Below, piece after piece: positions 1 to 8,624 of a stretch of DNA of 64,000 nt. Numbering within the stretch: position 1 is the stretch's first letter; every line of letters begins with the position of its first letter. Source of the stretch: JACMNW01 sp963708425 (GTDB lineage: Bacteria > Pseudomonadota > Alphaproteobacteria > Rhodobacterales > Rhodobacteraceae); assembly GCA_963708425.1 (NCBI GenBank), contig OY970206.1:558001-622000 (forward strand), in the 5' to 3' direction. The translations under genes were made by a program, and so were the position numbers. Under the pieces are notes generated by a model. That model saw only the letters and a list, made by a program, of their open reading frames with translations, ran no database searches and was not told the DNA's origin.

Positions 1-765
1 TACTTCTTCCAGGGTGCCGTACAGTTTGTTATTCTCACCGATAAACCCCGCGACAAAGCTGTTATCCGGGCGTTCATACAGATCAGACGGCGGTGCCAGT
101 TGCTGGATGCGGCCGTCGTTGAACACGGCAATGCGGTCCGACATCGTCAGCGCCTCGCCCTGATCATGCGTCACATAGACCACAGTGATGCCAAGGCTTT
201 CATGCAAGTGCTTGATTTCAAACTGCATATGTTCGCGCAACTGTTTGTCCAGCGCGCCCAGCGGTTCATCCATCAACACCAGCTTCGGGTCAAACACCAA
301 CGCCCGCGCCAACGCGATCCGCTGCTGCTGCCCCCCCGACAGTTGCGCCGGTCGGCGGTTGATGAACGCATACATCTGGACCATATCCAGCGCCCGCTTC
401 ACCTTCGCCTCGCGGTCGGCTTTGCCCATCCCGCGCACTTCCAGCGGGAACGACAGGTTTTCCCCCACGGTCATATGCGGAAACAGCGCGTAATTCTGAA
501 ACACCATGCCAATGCCGCGCTTATGCGGTGGCACCTGATTGATCGGCCGCCCATCCAGCGTGATCTCGCCATTGGTCGCCGTCTCAAACCCCGCCAGCAT
601 CATCAGGCACGTCGTCTTGCCAGACCCCGACGGCCCAAGCATCGTCAGAAACTCGCCCTTCGCAATGGCAAGGTTCAGGTCTTTAACCACCAGCGTTTCG
701 CCGTCATAACTTTTTTGCACGTGATCAAACACGACAAATGCATCAGCGGATTTAGCAGCAACCAA
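1..765 (-). CDS. ABC transporter ATP-binding protein, PotA/polyamine-type (partial, 3' end outside window)
   Basis: Cytoplasmic ATPase subunit of an ABC importer, closest in layout to spermidine/putrescine PotA proteins. The visible 255 codons contain Walker A (GPSGSGKT), the Q-loop (VFQNYALFPHMTV), the signature LSGGQQQR, Walker B (LVLMDEPLGALD) and the H-loop (YVTHDQGEA). The C-terminal regulatory domain begins at SFVAGFIGENNKL and is cut by the window edge. The start is a TTG at 765, with GGGGAG six bases upstream; a TGA nine codons further upstream closes the frame and no ATG lies between. Permease and binding-protein genes would be expected to the left. Substrate is not decided by the ATPase alone. 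Confidence 0.9.
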   Translation of the reverse strand, partial: MVAAKSADAFVVFDHVQKSYDGETLVVKDLNLAIAKGEFLTMLGPSGSGKTTCLMMLAGFETATNGEITLDGRPINQVPPHKRGIGMVFQNYALFPHMTVGENLSFPLEVRGMGKADREAKVKRALDMVQMYAFINRRPAQLSGGQQQRIALARALVFDPKLVLMDEPLGALDKQLREHMQFEIKHLHESLGITVVYVTHDQGEALTMSDRIAVFNDGRIQQLAPPSDLYERPDNSFVAGFIGENNKLYGTLEEV

Positions 766-1105
766 TCCGTTCTCCCCGTCTTCTTTTTGGCGTCAACCTT
801 TTGGCCGCGCAATTTTGTTGTCGATGACTTAAGCGGATCATCTCTTCGATTGCAACGGACTTGTCACATTGCACCCCATCAATGCCAGAATGCAGGAAAA
901 GCGCCGATATTGCGCGGGGTGACGGGCGCAATCAACCAAATTGCGGTCATCAACAGCCAAATCGCCTTTCCCCCATGCGACCGAACAGGCGCAAGCGCTG
1001 CATAAGATCAACGCGTTGCGCCAATGCGCCTGCAAAGATCGGATCGAACAGAATCGGCATTGGATCAGCAATCCAGCGGGCCGTCGGCCAAGCTGCATAA
1101 ACAAA
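766..1105. other. Intergenic region between ABC ATPase and tRNA-Leu
   Basis: About 340 bases without a gene I can support. Short open frames exist on both strands but none has a convincing ribosome binding site or recognisable product. The left part must hold the promoter of the ABC ATPase. I see no repeat, terminator or integrase remnant here, although the 3' end of the adjoining tRNA gene would be a usual target for integration. Confidence 0.5.
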
Positions 1106-1192
1106 TGGTGCGGATGAAAGGACTCGAACCTTCACGGGAGTTACCCCACAGCGACCTCAACGCTGCGCGTCTACCAATTCCGCCACATCCGC
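1106..1192 (-). tRNA. tRNA-Leu (anticodon GAG)
   Basis: On the minus strand the 87 bases fold as a class II tRNA. The acceptor stem is GCGGATG paired with CATCCGC, and CCA is encoded. The D arm is GCGGAATTGGTAGACGC, the anticodon stem is CAGCG/CGCTG with loop TTGAGGT giving anticodon GAG, there is a long variable arm, and the T arm contains GGTTCGAGTCC. The long variable arm and anticodon identify leucine (CUC/CUU codons). Confidence 0.95.
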
Positions 1193-1274
1193 ATGTTTTG
1201 ATTTGGTCGGGCGGTATCTAGCGGGTGTCTGGTACGAAGGGAAGGGGCTTTTTCGCCCCTTCCCCGCAGTTCTG

Positions 1275-2813
1275 TCAGCGGTCAAAAATCAGGAATGGCA
1301 GCCGGGCCGCCATCAACACAACCTGCGCCCCCGAGGTCGGCACTGGCAACTCACCGGGTGTCGCGGCCTCGGGCAATGCGGCTTCGGGTGCAGTCGCCAC
1401 CATCTCAGGCACTACAACCGCCTCTGGCAAAGCCGCCACGTTTTTCTCAGCCACGGGTGGTTGCACAACCTCTGGCACCGCAGTTGCCACAACCTCAGGT
1501 ACCGGTGCCGCCTCTGGCTCCAGCGCGAACTGCGGCAAAGCCGGTTCCACCTCCATCGCCCGCCCGCCAATCGTGAACGCTGCCTTGCGAATCACATCCG
1601 GCCGATCGGCAATCCCCGGCGCAAACACCGCCGCCCCGGCCCCCATCGCGGCAAGCCCGGTATCATACCAATCCAACGCCAGATCAGGCCGCACATTGGC
1701 CCCGTAGCCTTGCGACAGGTGATGGCCCAGCAACTCGCCATACGCCCCCTCGCCCAGCGCTGTCAGCAACAGCGCCGATCCGATTGCAACATCCATATTG
1801 TCAGTGGTGTAGCCAACCCCAAGGCACACCTTCGCCGTGCCCGAAAGCTGCGCCGGTGACATCCCGCTTTGCAGCACGAACGCCTGCACGCCCTGCAACA
1901 CCTGATCACGCGGCTGCAACGACAGCGCCGCCACCTGATCTTTCAACACCGGGCCAAAGGCCTGGCACTGCTCGGCAATCTGCGCGGGGGTGAAGCCAGC
2001 CGCCTTGGCCGCCAGCTCCTCGCCCGAAGCCATGGCATAGGTCCGCGCCAAGCAGAACTGTTCAGACAGCGCAAACAGCGGGTCCGTCATCGTGGCAGCA
2101 GTGGTGTAGCCGCCATTGGTATTGGTCACCAAGCTGATCTTGTTGCACTGCGATGCCAGCGACACCTGCGTTGTACTGTCATTCATGAAACTCGGCAGCG
2201 CATTCGGATCGGCCGCCGGTTCCGCCACCAATGATGGCAGCGCCGTTGCTGCCAGTGCCGGTTCGGAAGTTGCCACAACCCCCGCCGGTGCTACCGGCTC
2301 TGCCGGGGCGATGCCCGCCATTTCATCGCGCTGCACCAACAAGAAGCCCTGCATCCCCAACGGATGCGTGGCCACCGTTCGCGCCACCAAAGGCCCACCC
2401 ATGATTGCCCGCTGATAAGCGGTCACCAGCAGCATCCGTTCGTATTCCGTCAGTTGCCCGGTCGGCGGATAGCCCAGCAACACCTGATACTGCGAAATGG
2501 CGTTCCGGCTTTTCGGGCCGATAGACCCGTCCGGCGCACCAACAGGATAGCCAAAATGATTAAGCGCTATCTGCACGTCGCGATTTGCCTCGCGCTGCGC
2601 TGACGAAATGCCCGATGATCTGGTCGACGACCGCGACCGCGTTGTCGTGGTTCTGCGCTGCTTCGATTTGTTCGCCTCGTTAACGATGGCGCCACCGATG
2701 ATGCCGCCGATGATACCGCCGACCAGCCCGTCAGAATCGGCATAAACCGGTTCGGCCCGGTTGACGGCCAAAGCCGCGACGACGGCGGCAGTTGCAATTA
2801 GCTTCAACTTCAT
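1275..2813 (-). CDS. Secreted peptidoglycan-binding-domain protein, function unknown
   Basis: A 512-residue exported protein. Residues 1-26 look like a signal peptide (cleavage near VYA-DS). Residues 32-42 form a glycine-zipper-like GGIIGGIIGG stretch, followed by a basic Thr/Arg/Ser-rich linker. Residues 78-130 match a PG_binding_1 domain (LNHFGYPVGAPDGSIGPKSR). The remainder is Ala-rich and ends in a Pro/Val/Glu-rich low-complexity tail. ATG 2813 is preferred to GTG 2816 because AGGAG then sits seven bases away. It is divergent from lipB. A second protein at 31066-32832 carries a similar domain. Likely periplasmic or envelope-associated, but no enzyme activity can be assigned. Confidence 0.8.
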   Translation of the reverse strand: MKLKLIATAAVVAALAVNRAEPVYADSDGLVGGIIGGIIGGAIVNEANKSKQRRTTTTRSRSSTRSSGISSAQREANRDVQIALNHFGYPVGAPDGSIGPKSRNAISQYQVLLGYPPTGQLTEYERMLLVTAYQRAIMGGPLVARTVATHPLGMQGFLLVQRDEMAGIAPAEPVAPAGVVATSEPALAATALPSLVAEPAADPNALPSFMNDSTTQVSLASQCNKISLVTNTNGGYTTAATMTDPLFALSEQFCLARTYAMASGEELAAKAAGFTPAQIAEQCQAFGPVLKDQVAALSLQPRDQVLQGVQAFVLQSGMSPAQLSGTAKVCLGVGYTTDNMDVAIGSALLLTALGEGAYGELLGHHLSQGYGANVRPDLALDWYDTGLAAMGAGAAVFAPGIADRPDVIRKAAFTIGGRAMEVEPALPQFALEPEAAPVPEVVATAVPEVVQPPVAEKNVAALPEAVVVPEMVATAPEAALPEAATPGELPVPTSGAQVVLMAARLPFLIFDR

Positions 2814-2922
2814 CACATCTCTCCTACAAATGCTTGGTCCTTAATCGGGTCATCGTAACACGCAAATTGCCAATGAAAGAAGGTGGATTCTTTCGTTGCA
2901 GGGCAAAGATTTAGGGGCCGAA

Positions 2923-3573
2923 ATGGTCGAATGGCAGCATCTACCGGGGCTTGCCCCCTATGTTGAAACGCTTGCCGCGATGGAAGCACGGGTCGCGGCC
3001 ATTGCCGCAGGCACTGCACCTGAGGCGATCTGGCTGCTGGAACACCCGCCGCTTTATACCGCTGGCACATCGTCCAAACCGGGTGATCTGATCGACCCCA
3101 ACCGCTTTCCCGTGCATCTGGCCGGGCGCGGTGGGCAATACACCTACCACGGGCCGGGTCAGCGCGTTGCCTATGTGATGCTGGATCTGAACAAACGTGG
3201 CCGCGATGTGCGGCAGTTTGTTTGCGCATTGGAAAACTGGGTCATCGCGACTTTGGCCGATTTCAACGTCAAGGGCGAACGCCGCAAAGGCCGCGTTGGC
3301 GTCTGGGTCCGCCGCCCCAACCTGCCCAATCTTCCAGACGGCAGCCCTCGCGAAGACAAGATCGCCGCCATCGGGGTCAAACTTCGCAAATGGGTCAGCT
3401 TTCATGGCATCTCGATTAACGTCGAACCCGACTTAAGCCATTTCGACGGCATCGTGCCCTGCGGCATTGCCGATCACGGCGTCACCAGCCTGGTCGATCT
3501 TGGCCTGCCTGTCACAATGGCCGATCTTGATGCCAGTTTGATGCGAACTTTCGCTCAAATCCTGCCGGATTAA
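2923..3573 (+). CDS. lipB: Lipoyl(octanoyl) transferase LipB
   Basis: Transfers octanoate from octanoyl-ACP to a lysine of lipoyl domains, the first step of protein lipoylation for pyruvate and 2-oxoglutarate dehydrogenases; cytoplasmic. At 216 residues it has the family signature GRGGQYTYHGPGQ, the lysine in IGVKLRKW (about K153) and the catalytic cysteine in PCGIADHG (about C180). ATG 2923 follows AGGGG at five bases, so it is preferred to an upstream in-frame TTG at 2896. A strong terminator follows directly. Confidence 0.97.
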   Translation: MVEWQHLPGLAPYVETLAAMEARVAAIAAGTAPEAIWLLEHPPLYTAGTSSKPGDLIDPNRFPVHLAGRGGQYTYHGPGQRVAYVMLDLNKRGRDVRQFVCALENWVIATLADFNVKGERRKGRVGVWVRRPNLPNLPDGSPREDKIAAIGVKLRKWVSFHGISINVEPDLSHFDGIVPCGIADHGVTSLVDLGLPVTMADLDASLMRTFAQILPD

Positions 3574-3585
3574 GTGGCAAATCAA

Positions 3586-3637
3586 AGAAAAAGTGCTGCT
3601 TGCTATTGCTTAACAAGCGATCCGCGCTTTTTCTTTC
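3586..3637 (+). terminator. Rho-independent terminator after lipB
   Basis: AGAAAAAGtGC (from 3586) pairs with GCGCTTTTTCT (to 3634), with an inner stem GCTTG/CAAGC. The right arm itself supplies the T-rich tract (CTTTTTCTTT). It lies between the lipB stop and the cytochrome c2 gene, so it isolates the latter. Confidence 0.75.
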
Positions 3638-3686
3638 CCTACCGGACGCGACTTCGGTTCGCCAAGCAAACGATGAGGATACCTTT

Positions 3687-4106
3687 ATGAAGTTCACTGT
3701 GATTGCAACGTTGGCCGCGATCGGCCTGTCTGCCCCTGCATTTGCCGAAGGTGATGTAGCCGCTGGCGAGAAGGCTTTCGCCAAATGCAAAGCCTGTCAC
3801 TCCATTATCGGTGATGACGACACCGCCATTCAAAAGGGCGGCAAGGTCGGCCCGAACCTGTACGGCGTCGTCGGTCGCCCAGTCGCGTCCTTCCCCGAGT
3901 TTGCATACGGCGAAGGCATCATGGCCGCAGGTGCCGCTGGCCTGATCTGGGACGAGGCGATGATTGCCGCCTACCTCGTTGATCCCGGCAAGTGGCTTGC
4001 TGAAAATTCGGGCGATCCAAAAGCGAAATCCAAGATGGCATTCAAACTGGCCAAAGGTGCCGAAGATGTCGCGGCGTATTTGGCGTCAGTGAAGCCAGCG
4101 GAATAA
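3687..4106 (+). CDS. cycA: Cytochrome c2 (periplasmic electron carrier)
   Basis: Soluble periplasmic c-type cytochrome that carries electrons from the bc1 complex to cytochrome oxidase (and to reaction centres in phototrophs). The 139-residue precursor has a Sec signal peptide of about 21 residues (cleavage near AFA-EG), haem attachment CKACH, the long cytochrome c2 loop GGKVGPNLYGVVGR, and the methionine ligand in KSKMAFKLAKG. The pattern closely follows Rhodobacter cytochrome c2. GAGGA lies upstream of ATG 3687. It sits next to ctaD, an oxidase it could feed, but the 345-base gap argues for separate transcription. Whether the organism is phototrophic cannot be told from this window. Confidence 0.93.
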   Translation: MKFTVIATLAAIGLSAPAFAEGDVAAGEKAFAKCKACHSIIGDDDTAIQKGGKVGPNLYGVVGRPVASFPEFAYGEGIMAAGAAGLIWDEAMIAAYLVDPGKWLAENSGDPKAKSKMAFKLAKGAEDVAAYLASVKPAE

Positions 4107-4451
4107 CCGCTTCCCTTCCGTCTGAACTGCCAATTGGGGCACGACCATCGATGAAGATCGCGCCTCAATAAGTTGGTCAGTACCCGCGTGCGCGACCCCA
4201 CGGCTGTCGCCGTGCAATCGCTGCTGCAATTAATTGTCTGCACGGGGGGTGCACGCGGGGTGTACGGCAAGTGCATTGCGAAAAACCCACTGCGACGAAA
4301 AGCGTCAGGCTTTCTTGCTGCAATGTCGCGATTTTCTTCAACTGCGTCAAAGTCAGACATTGCCGTCCGCCAGTTGCCCCCTTAAACACTGCCATCAAGT
4401 CTTATGGCTGCGGTGTGGCCAGTTCATCAATTCGAATAGCGGGAGGCGACC
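4107..4451. other. Intergenic region upstream of ctaD
   Basis: About 345 bases without a supportable gene. It must contain the ctaD promoter. Its distinctive content is the TGYAC direct-repeat element at 4236-4266, annotated separately. Small open frames here lack ribosome binding sites and family resemblance. I could not place a confident -35/-10 pair. Confidence 0.55.
4236..4266 (+). promoter_or_regulatory. Triple TGYAC direct-repeat element (copy A)
   Basis: Three copies of TG(C/T)AC spaced exactly 11 bases apart, the spacers ending in GGGG: TGCAC, TGCAC, TGTAC, preceded by GTC. The same 31-base arrangement recurs at 54227-54257 upstream of mtnP with only five differing bases, all in spacers or the Y position. 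Helical-turn spacing suggests a cooperatively bound operator. It lies 186 bases before the ctaD start. The binding factor is unknown to me. Confidence 0.5.
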
Positions 4452-6122
4452 ATGGCCGATGCAGCCATTCATGGCCACGATCATGATCAACGCGGGTTCT
4501 TTACCCGGTGGTTCATGTCCACGAGCCACAAGGATATTGGTATCCTGTATCTGTTCACCGGGGGCTTTGTCGGCCTGATATCCGTTATTTTCACCGTCTA
4601 TATGCGGATGGAACTGATGAACCCCGGCGTGCAATACATGTGCGAAGAAGGCATGCGCCTGACCGCCGCCGCCGCCGCTGACTGTACGCCCAACGGCCAT
4701 TTGTGGAACGTGTTGATCACCGGCCACGGCGTCTTGATGATGTTCTTTGTGGTTATTCCGGCGCTGTTTGGCGGCTTCGGCAACTACTTCATGCCCTTGC
4801 AAATCGGCGCGCCCGACATGGCGTTTCCCCGCATGAACAACCTGTCGTACTGGATGTTCGTCGCCGGTTCTGCCCTTGCCATCGCCTCGGTCTTCTCGCC
4901 GGGCGGTGAAAATTCGACCGGTGCTGGCGTGGGTTGGGTGCTTTATCCGCCGCTTTCAACCAAAGAAACCGGCTACTCGATGGACCTCGCGATCTTCGCG
5001 GTTCACCTTTCCGGTGCCTCGTCCATCCTTGGTGCGATCAACATGATCACCACTTTCCTGAACATGCGCGCCCCCGGCATGACCATGCACAAAGTGCCGC
5101 TGTTTGCCTGGTCGATCTTCGTTACCGCGTGGCTGATCTTGCTGGCGCTGCCGGTTCTGGCCGGTGCTATCACCATGCTGCTGACCGATCGCAACTTCGG
5201 CACCACGTTCTTTGATCCGTCAGGTGGTGGCGATCCGATCTTGTATCAGCACATCTTGTGGTTCTTTGGCCATCCAGAGGTGTACATCATCATCCTTCCC
5301 GCCTTCGGCATCATCAGCCAAGTCATCGCGACCTTCTCGAAAAAGCCGATCTTTGGGTACCTGCCGATGGTTTACGCGATGGTCGCCATCGGCGTGCTGG
5401 GTTTCGTCGTGTGGGCGCACCACATGTACACCGTCGGCATGTCGCTGACCCAGCAAAGCTATTTCATGCTGGCCACCATGGTCATCGCAGTGCCCACCGG
5501 TATCAAGATCTTCTCATGGATTGCCACCATGTGGGGCGGCTCAATTGAACTCAAAACCCCAATGCTTTGGGCCTTTGGCTTCCTGTTCCTGTTCACCGTC
5601 GGTGGCGTCACCGGCATTGTTCTTAGCCAAGCTGGCGTCGACCGCGTCTATCACGACACCTACTACGTGGTTGCCCACTTCCACTACGTGATGTCGCTGG
5701 GTGCGGTGTTCGGTATCTTCGCTGGCATCTATTTCTGGTTCGGCAAAATGTCAGGCCGCGAATACCCCGAATGGGCTGGCAAGCTGCACTTCTGGGCGAT
5801 GTTCATCGGCGCGAACCTGACCTTCTTCCCGCAGCATTTCCTGGGTCGCCAAGGCATGCCACGCCGTTACATCGACTACCCAGAGGCGTTTGGCTACTGG
5901 AACAAAGTCTCGTCCTACGGCGCGTTCCTGTCGTTTGCATCCTTTGTGTTTTTTATCGGAATCATGGCGTATTCACTGCGTTACGGCAGAAAGATCACTG
6001 TGAACAACTACTGGAACGAGTACGCCGATACGCTGGAATGGACCCTGCCCTGCCCACCGCCCGAACACACGTTCGAACAGTTGCCAAAGCGGGCCGACTG
6101 GGACAAAAGCCATTCGCACTAG
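4452..6122 (+). CDS. ctaD: Cytochrome c oxidase subunit I (aa3-type)
   Basis: Catalytic haem-copper subunit of the aa3 oxidase in the inner membrane; reduces oxygen and pumps protons. The 556 residues match family length. Visible ligands: haem a histidine in LITGHGVLMM, the CuB/Tyr motif HPEVYIIILPAFG, the CuB pair in WAHHMYTVG, and the haem histidines in AHFHYVMS. Twelve hydrophobic spans are apparent. GGGAGG precedes ATG 4452. The other subunit and assembly genes lie about 57 kb away on the minus strand (62-64 kb). A DUF2244 membrane protein follows after 11 bases and is probably cotranscribed. Confidence 0.98.
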   Translation: MADAAIHGHDHDQRGFFTRWFMSTSHKDIGILYLFTGGFVGLISVIFTVYMRMELMNPGVQYMCEEGMRLTAAAAADCTPNGHLWNVLITGHGVLMMFFVVIPALFGGFGNYFMPLQIGAPDMAFPRMNNLSYWMFVAGSALAIASVFSPGGENSTGAGVGWVLYPPLSTKETGYSMDLAIFAVHLSGASSILGAINMITTFLNMRAPGMTMHKVPLFAWSIFVTAWLILLALPVLAGAITMLLTDRNFGTTFFDPSGGGDPILYQHILWFFGHPEVYIIILPAFGIISQVIATFSKKPIFGYLPMVYAMVAIGVLGFVVWAHHMYTVGMSLTQQSYFMLATMVIAVPTGIKIFSWIATMWGGSIELKTPMLWAFGFLFLFTVGGVTGIVLSQAGVDRVYHDTYYVVAHFHYVMSLGAVFGIFAGIYFWFGKMSGREYPEWAGKLHFWAMFIGANLTFFPQHFLGRQGMPRRYIDYPEAFGYWNKVSSYGAFLSFASFVFFIGIMAYSLRYGRKITVNNYWNEYADTLEWTLPCPPPEHTFEQLPKRADWDKSHSH

Positions 6123-6133
6123 GTGTTTGATCT

Positions 6134-6658
6134 GTGCCTTATGAAAGCACTTTTGCTGAAGAAAAGATGGCCCCGGATCATTCCCGGGCCATTTTGCCAT
6201 TAAAGACCCACACCATTACTCTGTGGCCGCATCGCTCGCTTCCTCGAATTGGTTTTGTGTGGTTCATCGCGGCAACGGCAATGCTGATCTCGGTTCCGAT
6301 AGTTGCCCTGATTGGCACCCCCGTTCTGTGGGGCGTGTTGCCGTTTCTGGTGCTTGCCGTCGCCGCCATTTATTGGGCATTGCAACGCAGCTACCGCGAT
6401 ACAGAGATCGTCGAACACCTGACAATGCTGCCTGACCGCATGACGCTGGTCCGACAGGGCCCCCACAGCAAACGGGCGGAGTGGGCGGCGAACCCCTATT
6501 GGGTGAAGCCAGTTTTGCACGCGACTGGCGGGCCAGTGCCGAACTATCTAACCCTGCGCGGTGGCGACCGCGAGGTTGAACTGGGTGCGTTCCTAAGCGA
6601 GCCAGAGCGTGTTGCCCTGCACGCGCACATGATCAGAATGCTGGCAGCCTTGCGTTGA
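6134..6658 (+). CDS. DUF2244 domain integral membrane protein
   Basis: A 174-residue protein with two central membrane segments (about residues 40-83) flanked by LWPHRSLPRIGF and a soluble C-terminal part (RSYRDTEIVEHL, ending MIRMLAALR), the layout of DUF2244 proteins that often accompany cytochrome oxidase genes in Alphaproteobacteria. Function unknown. The start is taken as GTG 6134 because the resulting MPYE N-terminus looks like family members as I recall them and AGGTG lies upstream; ATG 6167 is the alternative. It sits 11 bases after ctaD. Confidence 0.8.
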   Translation: MPYESTFAEEKMAPDHSRAILPLKTHTITLWPHRSLPRIGFVWFIAATAMLISVPIVALIGTPVLWGVLPFLVLAVAAIYWALQRSYRDTEIVEHLTMLPDRMTLVRQGPHSKRAEWAANPYWVKPVLHATGGPVPNYLTLRGGDREVELGAFLSEPERVALHAHMIRMLAALR

Positions 6659-6684
6659 ATACAGGTCTGCAAATCGGGCGCAGT

Positions 6685-6718
6685 AAGATTCTGACGGGAC
6701 AATTGCCGGCAGGATCTT
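6685..6718. terminator. Hairpin between convergent DUF2244 and GatB/YqeY genes
   Basis: AAGATTCTG pairs with CAGGATCTT (one G-T pair) around a short loop. It lies between two convergent gene ends, where a bidirectional terminator is expected, but neither side has a good T tract. Confidence 0.35.
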
Positions 6719-6744
6719 CCTAAAACCCTTGCCTTGTGCCTGCT

Positions 6745-7203
6745 CTAGCTCAGCCGGCCCTTCACTATCGGCCCGACTGCGCCAAAATCCATCTGCCCGG
6801 TGTATTTGCCTTTCAGCACTGCAATCACCTTGCCCATATCGCGGATCGAAGCCGCGCCGACTTCGGCGATAGCCGCCGAAATCGCGCCTTCAACTTCCGC
6901 AGCGTCCAGCTGACGCGGCAGGAACTCTTCAATCACCCGCACTTCCATCAGCTCTTTTTGCGCCAACTCCATCCGACCGCCATCTTCAAAGGCGCGCGCG
7001 CTTTCTTGGCGTTGCTTGACCAACCGGCCAAGAATACCAAGGATATCGCTGTCGCCAACCTCTGTATCTTGCCCATCGCCGCGGTTCGCAATCTCGCGGT
7101 CCTTGATGGCCGCGTTGATCAATCGCAGCGTGGAAAGGCGGTCCACCTCGCGTGCCCGCATAGCGTCTTTAAGCGCCGCCTGTAGACGGTCTTTCAATGT
7201 CAT
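6745..7203 (-). CDS. GatB/YqeY domain-containing protein
   Basis: A 152-residue protein of the YqeY family, related to the tRNA-binding tail domain of amidotransferase subunit GatB. It shows the family start MTLKDRLQAALKDAMRA, the RLSTLRLINAAIKD segment, and the tail IRDMGKVIAVLKGKYTGQMDFG. Proposed role is in tRNA-dependent amidation or tRNA binding, not demonstrated. ATG 7203 fits the conserved N-terminus; a longer reading frame upstream is not supported. Divergent from carA, a pairing common in Rhodobacterales. Confidence 0.92.
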   Translation of the reverse strand: MTLKDRLQAALKDAMRAREVDRLSTLRLINAAIKDREIANRGDGQDTEVGDSDILGILGRLVKQRQESARAFEDGGRMELAQKELMEVRVIEEFLPRQLDAAEVEGAISAAIAEVGAASIRDMGKVIAVLKGKYTGQMDFGAVGPIVKGRLS

Positions 7204-7324
7204 CGGTGGTTCCATCCCCATGGCTATCCGAATGCGCACAATACAGGGTTGCCACGGCATAGACAACCAAAGCCTGTCTTTATAACCCATTGAAATAACA
7301 ATAAAACCCTTTTGCGCCCTAGGC

Positions 7325-7352
7325 TTGACCCCACCGCCGCGCGCCCTTAGTG
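7325..7352 (+). promoter_or_regulatory. Possible sigma-70 promoter of carA
   Basis: TTGACC at 7325 and TTAGTG at 7347 are separated by 16 bases, with the -35 in the GGCTTGAC context often seen in Alphaproteobacteria. The -10 is weak. It would give a leader of roughly 25 bases before the carA start. Confidence 0.4.
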
Positions 7353-7383
7353 TCCGCGAAATTCGATCCAGGGGGAGTCGCCA

Positions 7384-8550
7384 ATGCCAACCCGTTCGCA
7401 AACCCAACCAAAACCGACCGCTTGCTTGGCTCTTGCCGATGGCACGGTGTTTTACGGACTTGGGTTTGGCGCAACTGGGCAAACAGTGGCCGAACTGGTG
7501 TTCAACACCGCGATGACCGGCTATCAGGAAATTATGACCGATCCGTCCTATGCCGGGCAGATTGTCACCTTCACGTTTCCGCATATCGGCAATGTCGGCA
7601 CCACCGCGGAAGACGATGAAACTGCCTATCCCGTTGCCGCAGGCATGGTGGTAAAATGGGATCCGACAGAGCCGTCAAATTGGCGCGCGACGTCCGATTT
7701 GCACACGTGGCTGGCCGCGAAAGGCCGGATTGGCATTGGCGGGCTTGATACTCGCCGCCTGACCCGTGCCATCCGCCAGCAAGGCGCGCCGCACGCCGCC
7801 TTGGCGCATGACCCCGACGGCAATTTCGACATCGCTGCACTGGTTGCCAAAGCCCGCGCTTGGGTCGGCCTCGAAGGGCTGGATTTGGCAAAAGACGTCA
7901 CCTGCGCCCAGTCGTATCGGTGGGATGAGATGCGGTGGGCCTGGCCGCAGGGCTATACCAAGCGCACCGGCCCCGGCCTGCGTGTGGTGGCAATCGATTA
8001 TGGTGCCAAACGCAACATTCTGCGCTGCCTTGCTTCGGCCGGCTGCGAAGTGACCGTATTGCCCGCAAGTGCCACCGCCGAAGACGTGCTGGCGCTGAAC
8101 CCCGAGGGCGTCTTTCTGTCAAACGGCCCCGGTGATCCAGCAGCAACCGGCGATTACGCGGTGCCAATGATTCAAGGCGTTCTGGCGAAAAATCTGCCAG
8201 TGTTCGGCATTTGTCTTGGTCATCAGATGCTAGCCTTGGCGCTGGGGGCGAAGACAGTAAAGATGAACCACGGCCACCACGGGGCGAACCATCCAGTCAA
8301 GGATCTGGACACCGGCAAGGTAGAAATAACCTCGATGAACCATGGCTTTACGGTTGATAGTCAAACCTTGCCAAAGGGTGTGCTGGAAACCCATGTCAGC
8401 TTGTTTGACGGCTCCAACTGCGGCATTCGGTTGGATGGCAAGCCGGTGTTTTCGGTGCAGTATCACCCCGAGGCCAGCCCCGGCCCGCAAGACAGCATGT
8501 ATCTGTTCGAACGCTTTGCCACGGAAATGCTGGCTCGGCGTTCGACCTGA
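7384..8550 (+). CDS. carA: Carbamoyl-phosphate synthase small subunit
   Basis: Glutamine amidotransferase subunit that supplies ammonia to CarB for carbamoyl phosphate, the precursor of arginine and pyrimidines; cytoplasmic. 388 residues. The N-terminal domain includes FNTAMTGYQEIMTDPSY, and the C-terminal class I amidotransferase domain has the nucleophile in FGICLGHQML and the His/Glu in YHPEASPGP. AGGGGGAG precedes ATG 7384. carB is not in this window. Confidence 0.98.
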   Translation: MPTRSQTQPKPTACLALADGTVFYGLGFGATGQTVAELVFNTAMTGYQEIMTDPSYAGQIVTFTFPHIGNVGTTAEDDETAYPVAAGMVVKWDPTEPSNWRATSDLHTWLAAKGRIGIGGLDTRRLTRAIRQQGAPHAALAHDPDGNFDIAALVAKARAWVGLEGLDLAKDVTCAQSYRWDEMRWAWPQGYTKRTGPGLRVVAIDYGAKRNILRCLASAGCEVTVLPASATAEDVLALNPEGVFLSNGPGDPAATGDYAVPMIQGVLAKNLPVFGICLGHQMLALALGAKTVKMNHGHHGANHPVKDLDTGKVEITSMNHGFTVDSQTLPKGVLETHVSLFDGSNCGIRLDGKPVFSVQYHPEASPGPQDSMYLFERFATEMLARRST

Positions 8551-8624
8551 TTAATTGGCAATGCTGTGCCTTAACAATATTATCATGCCTGTAGCCCGGA
8601 AAGTTCGTCGGCCCTAATGGTCTG

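Noticed and set aside
950..1135. Open frame on the minus strand near the tRNA (PILFDPIFAGALAQRVDL...)
   Set aside because: It overlaps the tRNA gene, has no ribosome binding site and no recognisable family; left as intergenic.
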